Positions 45,673-55,157 of a stretch of 64,000 nt of DNA are shown piece by piece (the stretch's first letter is position 1; each line of letters opens with the position of its first letter). The stretch lies in contig NZ_OY776576.1 in NCBI RefSeq assembly GCF_963675815.1, positions 1 through 64,000 on the forward strand. Reading direction: 5' to 3'. The notes under the pieces were generated by a model, which had not been told where the DNA came from, ran no database searches, and saw only the letters and a program-made list of their open reading frames with translations. Source of the stretch: an uncultured Desulfuromusa sp. GTDB taxonomy: Bacteria > Desulfobacterota > Desulfuromonadia > Desulfuromonadales > Geopsychrobacteraceae. The translations under genes were made by a program, and so were the position numbers.

Positions 45673-46293
45673 TTATTGTTTAATCTTGGCAGGAACACCT
45701 AGTGCTGTCACATCATTTGGCAAATTGTTAACAACTGCCGCTCCCGCTCCAACCATGACATTAGAACCAATAGTAATACCATGGCGTATACTGGCGCCTA
45801 TACCTACCCAACTCCTATCGCCTAAACAAACTCCACCAGCAAGGCGGGCACCCGGACTGACGTGAACTGAGTCACCTAATCTGCAGTCATGATCAACACT
45901 GCTGCAAGTATTAAGAATCGCACCAGCGCCAATAGTTGTTCCAGCATTTACCACCACTCCCGCCATGACCACAGAACCAGATCCAAGAGCGACATATCGA
46001 CTTAACGTTGCCGAGGGGTGGACCAAAGCCACCAAGGGAGCATCTAAATCCTTTAGCTCCATCAATTTACTGTTCCGTATTTCGTTATTGCCGATTGCGA
46101 CAACAACACCATCGTAATTTTTTAATTGTGAAATTAACGCTTCGGTATTTCCGACAACTTCCCAAGCACCATTTTTCTTAGTTTTCGGCCAGGCATCGTC
46201 GTAAAACTCTATACTCTGCCAACCGCAACACTCAGCAATATCGGCAACAACCTTGCCATGCCCACTGGCTCCAAGAATGGCTAAACGTGTCAT
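45673..46293 (-). CDS. sugar O/N-acetyltransferase, PglD/NeuD family
   Basis: A 206-residue protein with a short Rossmann-like N-terminal domain (LAILGASGHGKVVADIAE) that binds the nucleotide sugar, then a left-handed beta helix of hexapeptide repeats with the catalytic His in NTCSSVDHDCRLGD. The end, NDVTALGVPAKI, is typical. PglD acetylates the 4-amino group to give UDP-diacetylbacillosamine using acetyl-CoA. It overlaps the preceding gene by four bases. Confidence 0.87.
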   Translation of the reverse strand: MTRLAILGASGHGKVVADIAECCGWQSIEFYDDAWPKTKKNGAWEVVGNTEALISQLKNYDGVVVAIGNNEIRNSKLMELKDLDAPLVALVHPSATLSRYVALGSGSVVMAGVVVNAGTTIGAGAILNTCSSVDHDCRLGDSVHVSPGARLAGGVCLGDRSWVGIGASIRHGITIGSNVMVGAGAAVVNNLPNDVTALGVPAKIKQ

Positions 46294-46883
46294 TTTTTAG
46301 TACCTGTAAACTTTGGCATTGTCGCCTCACCTTCGGCGCTGATTCCTTCACGTACAAAAACCTTCTTCACTGTCAGAAAGAGGATTTTCAAATCCAGCCA
46401 GAAAGATCGATTATCCACATACCAGACATCCAGCTTAAACTTTTCTTCCCAGGAAAGAACATTACGACCATTGACTTGCGCCCAACCGGTAATCCCAGGA
46501 CGCACTTCATGGCGTCGACGTTGTTCGTCACTATAAAGTGGTAGATATTCCATCAATAACGGACGTGGACCAACAAGACTCATATCTCCTTTAAGTACGT
46601 TCCAAAGTTCAGGGAGTTCATCTAGACTGGTAGAGCGAATCAACCTACCAAAGGAAGTCATTCGCTTTTCATCCGGCAACGGTTTTCCCTCTTTATCTAC
46701 AGCATCCAACAGGGTACGAAACTTGACCATTTCAAACTCATTACCATGAAAACCTGGACGAGCTTGTTTAAACAAAACAGGACTACCCAATTTTACACGA
46801 ACAAAAATGGTGATAAGCACCAGCAATGGGAAGAGAATCAAGAGGCCACAGCTTGAAGCGAGGATGTCTGTCAATCTTTTCAT
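46290..46883 (-). CDS. initiating sugar-phosphate transferase, PglC-like
   Basis: A 197-residue monotopic phosphoglycosyl transferase with one N-terminal re-entrant hydrophobic segment (LILFPLLVLITIFV), the KMVKFRTL-type motif (EMVKFRTLLDA), the DELPELWNV block and a VRPGITGWAQ end. Size matches PglC. It moves a sugar phosphate, probably diacetylbacillosamine phosphate, to undecaprenyl phosphate at the inner membrane. It overlaps both neighbours by one to four bases, showing one tightly coupled operon. Confidence 0.9.
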   Translation of the reverse strand: MKRLTDILASSCGLLILFPLLVLITIFVRVKLGSPVLFKQARPGFHGNEFEMVKFRTLLDAVDKEGKPLPDEKRMTSFGRLIRSTSLDELPELWNVLKGDMSLVGPRPLLMEYLPLYSDEQRRRHEVRPGITGWAQVNGRNVLSWEEKFKLDVWYVDNRSFWLDLKILFLTVKKVFVREGISAEGEATMPKFTGTKK

Positions 46884-48007
46884 CAGTGAATCCCCATCTC
46901 TTTCAACATAAAAGCATTGACCTTATACACATCATATTTTTCTTCAGCAATAACTCTGGACCGTTTCCCCATTTGTTCGATCAAGTCAGGTTGGCTAATA
47001 AATTTTTCCATCGCCTCCACTAAACCGTCAACAGATTTAACTGGCACCAAAAAACCATTATCACCATCAATAACCGTTTCACGGCAACCAGGTGCATCTG
47101 TCGTAATAATAGGTCTCCCCATTGCCATCGCCTCCAACACCGTTCGTGGTGTCCCCTCACGATAGGATGGCAACACATAAACGCTGCACTCACCAATTTC
47201 TGGGCGTACATCACTTAACTTGCCGTGGAACTCTAATATACCATCATTAACCCAACTATCCAGTTCACTTTGGGCAATAGAGTCCGGGTTCTCATCAAGC
47301 CATCCAATCAAACCAAAGATAACTTGAGGGTACAAAATACGCACCCGTCGAGCTGCCTCGGCATACTCCCTCACTCCCTTATCACCCAACAAACGCGCAA
47401 TAAGAAGAAACCGAATATATTTCATTGGTAGCGGAGCAACATTAAACGAAGCGACATCAACACCAGAACCATTTACAACACATGAAAGCGCATCAGGTTT
47501 AAGTATTCCAAGAGAACGAAACAAAGCCTCATCATCCGGATTTTGAAAGAACACTTTTAGAGTCCGTTTCAAGGCTGTGGCATATAAATACTGAGCCAAA
47601 GAACGCATTAAACACCGAGTCATCTTCTGGTCTGTATCAGAAAAAGCATATCCTAGCCCAGTTATCAGAGCATAGCGGTAAGGAACACGTGCCATAAAAG
47701 CAGCTAAAGAACCATAGATAACTGGCTTTATGGTATATCCCAAAACATAGTCAGGTTGAATATCTCGCATCAATTTCCAGAGGTGAAACAACGAAAACAC
47801 ATCTTGGACGGGATTCAATCCTGTTCGCTGTAAGAAGATATCATGAACCACAACTCCCCTCAATTCCAAAGCATTCCGAATTGAACCGTGCTTTAACCCT
47901 GGTGCTGCCACATGAACTTGTAGGTTGGTTAAACGCAGGGCATCAAGCAGCTGGCCACGAAAATTCAAAAGAGAATCTGGATAACCAGCAATAAGCAAAA
48001 ACTTCAT
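46883..48007 (-). CDS. GT4 glycosyltransferase, PglA-like
   Basis: A 374-residue GT-B transferase with GYTIKPVIYGSLAA and ALITGLGYAF early on and the EX7E-type region YREGTPRTVLEAMAMGRPIITTD. These features match the GT4 subgroup of PglA, which adds the second sugar (GalNAc in Campylobacter) to undecaprenyl-linked bacillosamine. The donor here is not known. It is the first gene of the five-gene block. Confidence 0.85.
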   Translation of the reverse strand: MKFLLIAGYPDSLLNFRGQLLDALRLTNLQVHVAAPGLKHGSIRNALELRGVVVHDIFLQRTGLNPVQDVFSLFHLWKLMRDIQPDYVLGYTIKPVIYGSLAAFMARVPYRYALITGLGYAFSDTDQKMTRCLMRSLAQYLYATALKRTLKVFFQNPDDEALFRSLGILKPDALSCVVNGSGVDVASFNVAPLPMKYIRFLLIARLLGDKGVREYAEAARRVRILYPQVIFGLIGWLDENPDSIAQSELDSWVNDGILEFHGKLSDVRPEIGECSVYVLPSYREGTPRTVLEAMAMGRPIITTDAPGCRETVIDGDNGFLVPVKSVDGLVEAMEKFISQPDLIEQMGKRSRVIAEEKYDVYKVNAFMLKEMGIH

Positions 48008-48321
48008 TGTTTATCCAGCCACACTAGAGACATGGGAATACTTCATAAAGTTGACGACTTTCCTAACTTAGGTTCAAAATATAATGGACAATAAATTCAA
48101 AGAAATAACATTGCCTAATGCAACCAGAATTCATCCAAAAATGTCTAAATCCACATTCATTGGGAATCAAGATCGGGGAAATTTTAACTAAAAAAACAAA
48201 AAGGAGATCGACTATCCGCCTAAAGAAAAAGTTCAACTTCAAATAAACTTAAAAGTAAAAACTTTCCAATCATTGCCGGTCAAAAACGGTTTGGGCAGTG
48301 ATTTGATTCTAAATTTCAACC
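48008..48321. other. 314-base gap without a recognised gene
   Basis: AT-rich DNA between the FnlC-like and PglA-like genes. On the minus strand a frame of about 26 codons (FRIKSLPKPFLTGNDWKVF) looks protein-like but ends at once; it could be debris of a lost gene. No repeat, terminator or clear promoter was recognised. Confidence 0.4.
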
Positions 48322-49452
48322 TTAGTACTTCTTCCATACCACCCGATTCACATAATCGGTATAACTCAGAATAATCCGCAGAACCTTATCAGAAACATTC
48401 GGCATTGAATAATCCGCAACCTGCCGCAATAGACGGCCATCTCCACGCGATTGATCCTTGAGGATATATAGTCCCTGGAGAATGCGGTCAAGTTCAAGAC
48501 CAACCAGCATCACTGCCGCTTCCTCCATACCTTCGGGGCGCTCATGAGCCTCGCGGATGTTTAGAGCCGGAAAATTAAGAATTGACGATTCTTCATTGAT
48601 TGTCCCACTATCAGACAATACCACCAAGGCATGTTTCTGTAGGTGCACATAATCACACAAGCCAAGAGGCTTCAACAATTCAACCTTCTCATGAAAGTCG
48701 ACGCCCATCCGCTCGACACGGTTGCGGGTTCGCGGGTGAGTCGAAACGATAATCCGCTTGCCATAGCGTTCGGCGACAGAATTTAAAATAATAACCAGCT
48801 TGTTAAAACAACGGTCTGATTCTATGTTTTCTTCGCGATGTGCACTAACCACAAAATACTCACCCTGCGTAAGATCTAAACGCGAAAGCACATCGGACCC
48901 ATCGATCTTTGGAGCGTAGTGAGTCAACACTTCAAACATTGGACTGCCAGTCTTAATAATTCGATCCGGCGGTAGTCCTTCACGCAGAAGATACTCACGG
49001 GCAATGTCGCTATAAGTCAGATTAATGTCTGCGGTGTGGTCGACAATTTTACGATTGGTCTCCTCTGGAACCCGTTGATCAAAGCAGCGATTGCCAGCTT
49101 CCATATGAAAGATAGGAATTTGACGACGTTTGGCCGGAATCGCGGACAAACAGCTATTTGTGTCACCCAATACCAACAAAGCCTCAGGTTTTTCCTGTTC
49201 CAATATCGGATCGAGCTTAATAATGGTGTTGCCGATAGTCTCGGCTGCATTTTTCCCAGCGGCACTTAAAAAGTGATCGGGTTTACGAATTCCCAACTCC
49301 TGAAAAAAAACTTCGTTCAGTTCAAAATCGTAATTCTGCCCAGTATGCACCAGGATGTGGTCGGCATACAGGTCAAGTTTAGCCAATACCCGAGAAAGTC
49401 GAATAATCTCAGGTCGAGTACCAACCACCGACATGACTTTTATTTTTTTCAT
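48322..49452 (-). CDS. UDP-N-acetylglucosamine 2-epimerase type, FnlC/WbjD-like
   Basis: A 376-residue protein with the UDP-HexNAc 2-epimerase landmarks SVVGTRPEIIR, HTGQNYD, MEAGNRCFDQRVPEETNRKI and VVSAHREEN. As it follows FnlA- and FnlB-like genes in the same direction, its likely reaction is C2 epimerisation of UDP-acetamido-talose to UDP-N-acetyl-L-fucosamine rather than WecB activity. Cytoplasmic. Confidence 0.87.
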   Translation of the reverse strand: MKKIKVMSVVGTRPEIIRLSRVLAKLDLYADHILVHTGQNYDFELNEVFFQELGIRKPDHFLSAAGKNAAETIGNTIIKLDPILEQEKPEALLVLGDTNSCLSAIPAKRRQIPIFHMEAGNRCFDQRVPEETNRKIVDHTADINLTYSDIAREYLLREGLPPDRIIKTGSPMFEVLTHYAPKIDGSDVLSRLDLTQGEYFVVSAHREENIESDRCFNKLVIILNSVAERYGKRIIVSTHPRTRNRVERMGVDFHEKVELLKPLGLCDYVHLQKHALVVLSDSGTINEESSILNFPALNIREAHERPEGMEEAAVMLVGLELDRILQGLYILKDQSRGDGRLLRQVADYSMPNVSDKVLRIILSYTDYVNRVVWKKY

Positions 49453-49620
49453 TCAAACCTCACTTCAAAGGCTTCTACCACGAATACACACAAATATTCA
49501 CGAATATGAGTAAACCTTAAAATCTCTCTAGGGGACAACACTTAAACAAAATCGGAAAATCAACAGGACATATTGATCTGCTTTCTATTCATGTCCATTC
49601 GTAAATTTTGTGGCTTAAAG

Positions 49621-50733
49621 TTATACCAACTGAAAATAAGTATCTGGATTCTCGGGATCGAAGGCTTCATTCACCCACATCACTGTCACCATATCAACAT
49701 CGCCAGTATTGCTGATGTTATGTGTGTAACCGACAGGGATATCAACGACTTCGAGTTTTTTCCCAGAGACAGCATATTCAATAATTTCTTCTGTACCTAT
49801 TCTACGAAAACGGATCACACCGCTGCCGCTGACCACCAGAAATTTTTCGTTCTTGGTATGATGCCAATGGTTGCCTTTTGTTATGCCGGGCTTGGAGATA
49901 TTTACCGACACCTGGCCACGGTTAGGTGTACGAATAAACTCGGTGAATGAACCACGCTCATCGACATTCATTTTTAACGGGTAACTGAAGCCATCAGTCG
50001 GTAAATAGCTCAGGTAAGTACTGTAGAGTTTCTTGGCTATGGGATCAGAAAAATCCGGAAGGCCTAGAGTCACACGGCTTTCCTTGAAGCTTTTCAATAA
50101 TTCTACAATCTCACCCAACTTAATTGTGTGGACAGGCTCAACGACGGCAAAAGTATTATCAAATACGGCATCGCCGTTTAACACATTAAGGAAGGCAGCG
50201 ACAACATCATCAATGTAAGCAAGGCTCATGGTTACATTTGGATCATTCACCTGGATCGGAAGTTCATTAGCGACATTGTTACAAAATGTTGCAACAGCAC
50301 TATTATAATTGGGTCGGCACCATTTTCCGAACAGATTAGGTAATCGAAATACAAACACTGGAGACTGTGTTACCTTTCCATAGGCAAACACCGCCTCTTC
50401 AGCCTGACGTTTACTCGCTCCATAAGGATTGTCGAGAGCCGCCTGGGTCGAAGAACACAGGACGACCGGTACCGCTCGCCCTTGTTCCTGCAAAAGCCCG
50501 ACAATCTCCTCAGTCAGACTAACATTTCCGGTTTGGAATTCCACCTCATGCTGTGGTCGATTGACTCCAGCCAAATGATAAATGAAATCGGCCTTCTGCA
50601 AAGCGACATCCAACACCGCGCGATCATCGTTGACATCAAAAGTTGTTAACGCAACATCATCACGAAGCCGCAACGTTTCAACCAGGTTTTTTCCGACAAA
50701 ACCAGCAGCGCCGGTTACTAGAACGTTCTTCAT
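49621..50733 (-). CDS. SDR reductase with cupin tail, FnlB/WbjC/CapF-like
   Basis: A 370-residue two-domain protein. An SDR domain (VTGAAGFVGKNL; catalytic YGASK) is followed by a cupin domain (~255-370) with GNHWHHTKNEKFLVVSG metal ligands. This fusion is specific for CapF/WbjC/FnlB, which acts after FnlA on the UDP-2-acetamido-2,6-dideoxy-hexulose, giving the L-talose derivative. Flanked by FnlA- and FnlC-like genes in pathway order. Confidence 0.9.
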   Translation of the reverse strand: MKNVLVTGAAGFVGKNLVETLRLRDDVALTTFDVNDDRAVLDVALQKADFIYHLAGVNRPQHEVEFQTGNVSLTEEIVGLLQEQGRAVPVVLCSSTQAALDNPYGASKRQAEEAVFAYGKVTQSPVFVFRLPNLFGKWCRPNYNSAVATFCNNVANELPIQVNDPNVTMSLAYIDDVVAAFLNVLNGDAVFDNTFAVVEPVHTIKLGEIVELLKSFKESRVTLGLPDFSDPIAKKLYSTYLSYLPTDGFSYPLKMNVDERGSFTEFIRTPNRGQVSVNISKPGITKGNHWHHTKNEKFLVVSGSGVIRFRRIGTEEIIEYAVSGKKLEVVDIPVGYTHNISNTGDVDMVTVMWVNEAFDPENPDTYFQLV

Positions 50734-50848
50734 TTAATAAACCTCAAAAAAAAATTCTCTCTCACAAAAACACAAAGCTCACAAAGTTTTAAAACATGAC
50801 GGGATTACTTTGCTTAGTATCTGGTGGCTCCATGTGATAATTTTTGCT

Positions 50849-51883
50849 TTAACGGGGGCGCACGTCCGTTGCCAAACCTGTGAGTTCACGCTGGACATAA
50901 TCAAGGGACAAGAGCTTTTCCTTGATCTGTTCGATGCTCAGACGCTGGGTGTTATGTGAATGATAGTCTTCAAATTGGGCGAGATCCTGCTGCCCCTCCA
51001 CAAAATATTTATTGTAATTGAGATCACGGTTATCTGCTGGTATCCGATAATAACCGCCAAGATCTTCGGCATGGGCCATTTCCTCGCGTGTCATCAGCGA
51101 CTCATAGAGCTTTTCGCCATGGCGGGTACCAATGACCTTGATTTCATTTTTGGAGTTGAAAAGCTCCAGTAGCGCCTGAGCCAAGTCAGCAATAGTTGAA
51201 GCCGGTGCTTTCTGCACAAACGTATCCCCCTGCTGACCGTGCTCATAGGCGTATAAAACGAGATCAACTGCATCATCCAGCGACATAAGGAAACGGGTCA
51301 TGTTGGGATCAGTAACCGTTAAAGGCTTTCCTTCTTTAATTAACTTGATAAACAAAGGGATAACAGAACCGCGAGAAGCCATGACATTACCGTACCGCGT
51401 GCAGTTGAGAGTTGTTTTCGTCGGATCGGCAAAACGTGACTTAGCAACAACTATCTTCTCCATCATTGCTTTGGAAATCCCCATTGCATTGATGGGATAA
51501 ACAGCCTTGTCGGTGCTTAAGGCAATGACCCGTTCAACACCTTTAGCAATTGCAGCATTGAGAACATTTTCAGTGCCGAGAACATTAGTCTTGACGGCTT
51601 CTAACGGGTAGAATTCACAGGAAGGAACTTGCTTCAATGCAGCTGCTTGAAAAACATAATCAACATTTTCCATAGCGGGAAGAATACTGTCATAATCACG
51701 CACATTTCCAATATAGAACTTGACCTTGGCGTTAGCCAAATTGATACGCATATCCTCCTGTTTTTTTTCGTCACGGCTGAAAACACGAATTTCTTTAATA
51801 TCGGTATCAAGAAAGCGGCGCAGAACGGCATTACCAAAAGAACCCGTTCCGCCGGTGATAAGAATAGTTTTACTTTTAAACAT
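50849..51883 (-). CDS. UDP-GlcNAc 4,6-dehydratase/5-epimerase, FnlA/WbjB/CapE-like
   Basis: A 344-residue SDR protein with ITGGTGSFGNAV, VFQAAALKQVPSCE and the catalytic MGISK (Met in the Tyr place), plus the C-terminal ELTGLATDVRPR end seen in CapE/FnlA proteins. It has no membrane part, unlike the PglF-like enzyme in this locus. It opens the route to UDP-N-acetyl-L-fucosamine. Confidence 0.9.
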   Translation of the reverse strand: MFKSKTILITGGTGSFGNAVLRRFLDTDIKEIRVFSRDEKKQEDMRINLANAKVKFYIGNVRDYDSILPAMENVDYVFQAAALKQVPSCEFYPLEAVKTNVLGTENVLNAAIAKGVERVIALSTDKAVYPINAMGISKAMMEKIVVAKSRFADPTKTTLNCTRYGNVMASRGSVIPLFIKLIKEGKPLTVTDPNMTRFLMSLDDAVDLVLYAYEHGQQGDTFVQKAPASTIADLAQALLELFNSKNEIKVIGTRHGEKLYESLMTREEMAHAEDLGGYYRIPADNRDLNYNKYFVEGQQDLAQFEDYHSHNTQRLSIEQIKEKLLSLDYVQRELTGLATDVRPR

Positions 51884-51946
51884 TTATGCCTCCAAGGACT
51901 TCATCGCTTGCTATTCATACATCGTAGTAAACTGATTACAGATTAG

Positions 51947-53149
51947 TTACTTATGTGTAATTTCAATCAATTCCGCCAAAACATCAGAATATTGACGATA
52001 ATCAAATGAGCGCTTAGCTTGAGAGTGTGCATTTAGACGCATTTGCAAAAGACCTTCAGGAGACAATGTCAACGCAAGACCGAGAACCTCAGCAAAAGCC
52101 TCAGCTGAATAACCTTGGCAGACAAAGCCCTCACCCCCATCATTCAAATACATTCCCATATCGCCCGTGAGATTCGCAATAACAGGGATACCATTCACCA
52201 AACTCTCGACAAACTTGGTGGAAAACCCTGCATCAGCATAACGCAAAGGCGGGCGCAGTAGTACACTAAAGTCAGCACTTTGCAATATCTCAGCGACCTC
52301 TTCCTGGGGGATTCGGCCCTTCACCAGAACCGATGGTGGGATGGCTTCACCATCGCAACACATGTTGCTAACATCTTCTTCTGATGGGCCTAACACGATC
52401 AAGCGGACCCTCGCAAAATTGGGATCAACGATTTTCATTCCATCAATGATCGGGCGTAGCAAATCTTTATTTTTAGGGCTACCAGCATAAATCAAAGTTA
52501 AGTACTTTGATTCACGAATTCTGAAACCTTCGGATGAAGACAAAGTATCCATATCAACTGTTGGAGGAACTTGAGCAATTGGGCACCCACGTTTTTTATA
52601 ATAGCGTGAGAGATATGAGCTGATAGTGATTATTCCATCACACCTCGGGTATAAATAACGCATTGCAATGTTTACATTTAACGCGGACAATCCGAAAGCC
52701 CCCCCAGTGAATTGACTAGCGCTATGCCACTCCACAACATCAGCAATCAAAGAAACATTATTCCGCCTGCACCAAGGCAACAAACGCATCATGTACGGAG
52801 TATACCCCCCATATAGAACAATATGAGTAGGCCTAGTTGGTTGCGTTTCCAACCAATCGAGAGTATGCCGACTGGCAGCAAACAACAATTTTATAGCTTT
52901 TTGTAGTGGCGTGTCATTTTGCGTTGGTGAAACTCTTAGACCAACATGCGAGAGGGAACAACCATTCTCAAGAATCTCTAGTTGAGTAAGCTCGGCAGGG
53001 TGCGCACTACCGCTTACAACGGTGACATTATGACCAGAAGCAACAAAAGACATTGCGTTTCCATAAACTCTTCGCGAAGCGGCCTGTCCCCACGGAAATA
53101 ACATATGACCAACATAAGCAATATATGGTTTTGTAAAGTCAAATTTCAT
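51947..53149 (-). CDS. GT4-type glycosyltransferase
   Basis: A 400-residue GT-B protein with an N-terminal AYVGHMLFPWGQAASRR and a C-terminal donor site (LIYAGSPKNKDLL, then FSTKFVESLVNGIPVIAN). Acceptor and donor are not known. Its position next to the FucNAc genes makes L-FucNAc a reasonable donor guess. It lies 72 bases from the IS4-type element. Confidence 0.8.
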   Translation of the reverse strand: MKFDFTKPYIAYVGHMLFPWGQAASRRVYGNAMSFVASGHNVTVVSGSAHPAELTQLEILENGCSLSHVGLRVSPTQNDTPLQKAIKLLFAASRHTLDWLETQPTRPTHIVLYGGYTPYMMRLLPWCRRNNVSLIADVVEWHSASQFTGGAFGLSALNVNIAMRYLYPRCDGIITISSYLSRYYKKRGCPIAQVPPTVDMDTLSSSEGFRIRESKYLTLIYAGSPKNKDLLRPIIDGMKIVDPNFARVRLIVLGPSEEDVSNMCCDGEAIPPSVLVKGRIPQEEVAEILQSADFSVLLRPPLRYADAGFSTKFVESLVNGIPVIANLTGDMGMYLNDGGEGFVCQGYSAEAFAEVLGLALTLSPEGLLQMRLNAHSQAKRSFDYRQYSDVLAELIEITHK

Positions 53150-53221
53150 ATATTAATTCACAAAGAAGTGGACAGGTGTAATCATGGTATTCACTATTCT
53201 TAAAGCCATATTTAAACTCAG

Positions 53222-54536
53222 TAGTGTCCGGTTAGAAAGTTGCATACGCACCAAAGTCCAGATCAATGATATCCGGCGGGTCGAGCCCCCTATTTGCTGC
53301 GTCTTCGACCGCTTCGTTACGAATTTTGCAAAGAAGTTCTCGCACCCTGTTGACGCTAACCCTCCCACCATATTCCTCGTGACAATAAATCGCCAACAGA
53401 AGAGAGGAGATCAGGCCAGTGAGTATCTGCATTAACAAACCATAGGGGCTGCGGGCAATCAAGTGATAAACCTTGAGGTGTCGCTTCCACCAGGCAAAGA
53501 AAGATTCGATGGTCCAGCGTAATTTATAGTTCAGTGCAATATGCTCGGCGGTTAAATCAAAGCGGTCGGTTGCGACCCAATAGGATTTGCCATCAGCTTT
53601 GTAGCCAACCACACGAACCTCTCGATTCGTCTGGTTAACAGTCTTGGTTCCAAGCAGAACCACGGCGTCATAAAAAATGTGACTGTCAGGATCAACTTCG
53701 TTGATTCGCAATTCTGTTTTGCGGGAGCTGGCCTTGATGCGACAAACAAAGTGCCGCTCCTGATCCTGCCAGTCGTCGAAGTTTTTGTAGCACTGGTAGT
53801 AGCGATCATAAACATCGGTTTGACCGGGAGCAACCAAGCGCTCTGCCTGAGGTCGCTCATCGCCCTTGCCATCAGTCAGGGTAACTTTCTGCGGAATGCC
53901 GCGGCCGATATCGAACCCCAGATGGACTTTGGCCTTGTTGGCACCGTTGCGGTAGTCAGCCCAGAGCATTGACATGGTTGCCGTAATCAGCGATCCATCA
54001 ACAGCGATCAGATCGCCCAACTCTGAAAACTCTTTAGCGACCGGAAGCTTTTTGGTCGCTTGTTTTTGGAGGTCTTCATAAACATGAACCATTTGCTCCG
54101 GACCACGCGTATTAATGGCCTCAAAAAAGGCACTTTTTTCGATACCACCAGGCGGAGCAATGTGAGTTGCAGCAAAATTTTCCTGCTTCAGCACCTGTAG
54201 CCCCGAAGAATACTCTTCGAGATGATAGTAGGTCGGGATTTTCAGCTGATCCTCAAAAGTCATCTGTAATGGCCTGCAGCCCTTGGCTTTCAAGATCGGG
54301 CATTGATCCAGAGAAACCTTAAATGGATAAAACAAATGAGCCAAAGCATAGTGGTCAAGTCGGTCATGGTGTATACGGTAAAGTAGCGACATTTTGTAAA
54401 TCCTTATAAAATCAAGAATTTACAAAAATCGCCGCTAAACCTCATAGCGATTTGTCAAGCAAAAAACGCACAACATATTGAATTGTTTAACTATTTTTAA
54501 AATTCCGGTTGCTTGCAAAAAACTAACCGGACACTA
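53222..54536 (-). mobile_element. IS4-type insertion sequence, about 1.3 kb
   Basis: The ends are inverted repeats TAGTGTCCGGTTAG (53222-53235) and its complement at 54523-54536, perfect over 14 bases. One intact transposase gene lies inside. No target duplication could be fixed by eye. The element lies between the glycosyltransferase and acetyltransferase genes and breaks neither. Confidence 0.88.
53232..54392 (-). CDS. IS4-family transposase
   Basis: A 386-residue DDE transposase. The first Asp is in IAVDGSLITA, the second in TDVYDRYYQCYKNF, and the Y-(2)-R-(3)-E-(6)-K signature of IS4 is in YKLRWTIESFFAWWKRHLK. An N-terminal DUF4372-like region (MSLLYRIHHDRLDHYALAHLF) is typical. The frame is complete and the element looks recently active. 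Its last bases overlap the left inverted repeat. Confidence 0.92.
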   Translation of the reverse strand: MSLLYRIHHDRLDHYALAHLFYPFKVSLDQCPILKAKGCRPLQMTFEDQLKIPTYYHLEEYSSGLQVLKQENFAATHIAPPGGIEKSAFFEAINTRGPEQMVHVYEDLQKQATKKLPVAKEFSELGDLIAVDGSLITATMSMLWADYRNGANKAKVHLGFDIGRGIPQKVTLTDGKGDERPQAERLVAPGQTDVYDRYYQCYKNFDDWQDQERHFVCRIKASSRKTELRINEVDPDSHIFYDAVVLLGTKTVNQTNREVRVVGYKADGKSYWVATDRFDLTAEHIALNYKLRWTIESFFAWWKRHLKVYHLIARSPYGLLMQILTGLISSLLLAIYCHEEYGGRVSVNRVRELLCKIRNEAVEDAANRGLDPPDIIDLDFGAYATF

Positions 54537-54591
54537 TTGATACCAAGTAGAAACAAAAAAAATGAATACGGCACAGCAATAATTTGCAGCA

Positions 54592-55128
54592 TCACATTTT
54601 ATGAAATATTTTTTTATAAGCTGCTACTTTTTCTTTTCCCGTTAAATGACCAATATCCAAGGAGTTACATTTTGCCTTTTCTAAAAATTCCGAGGTTTTT
54701 TTAATAAATCTCGCAGGATTTCCAGCGACAATAGAATCATCGGGAACATCTTTGGTTACAACAGCATTTGCCCCAATAATACAATTATTACCGATAGAAA
54801 CATTAGCAAGGACCAAAGCTCCAGCTCCAACAAATACATTGTCACCAACAGTAATTTCGCCAGCCAATTCCAATGAAGGAAAGTCTTTTCTAAATGGCAA
54901 AGTCGAGCCATCATGACAAATGAAAGATGCTCCGACACTAATAAAAACATTATCTCCTAATGTAACTAGAAAAGGTTCAGAGCTAAACATAGAATAACTT
55001 GAGCCATATATTTTCACATCTCCATTAAAGTTAACTCCTATCTTTTGGGCATATGAAACAGGGTCAAAAGTAGCATGGAACATATTGAAAGGAACTGTAA
55101 ATATTTTAGATATTCTCGATAATTTCAT
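54592..55128 (-). CDS. hexapeptide-repeat acyltransferase
   Basis: A 178-residue left-handed beta-helix protein: GDNVFVGAGALVLANVSIGNNC and IIGANAVVTKDVPDDSIVAGNPARFI are typical of the CatB/WbbJ-type acetyltransferase group. The likely His in FICHDGS is in the right place. It probably acetylates a sugar of the O-chain. It lies 29 bases after the glycosyltransferase gene upstream. Confidence 0.82.
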   Translation of the reverse strand: MKLSRISKIFTVPFNMFHATFDPVSYAQKIGVNFNGDVKIYGSSYSMFSSEPFLVTLGDNVFISVGASFICHDGSTLPFRKDFPSLELAGEITVGDNVFVGAGALVLANVSIGNNCIIGANAVVTKDVPDDSIVAGNPARFIKKTSEFLEKAKCNSLDIGHLTGKEKVAAYKKIFHKM

Positions 55129-55157
55129 TGCACACTCCGATTTTTAAGAACTATTTT

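Noticed and set aside
53222..54536. IS4-type element as a disruption of a polysaccharide gene
   Set aside because: Both neighbouring genes are complete, and no coding sequence continues across the element.
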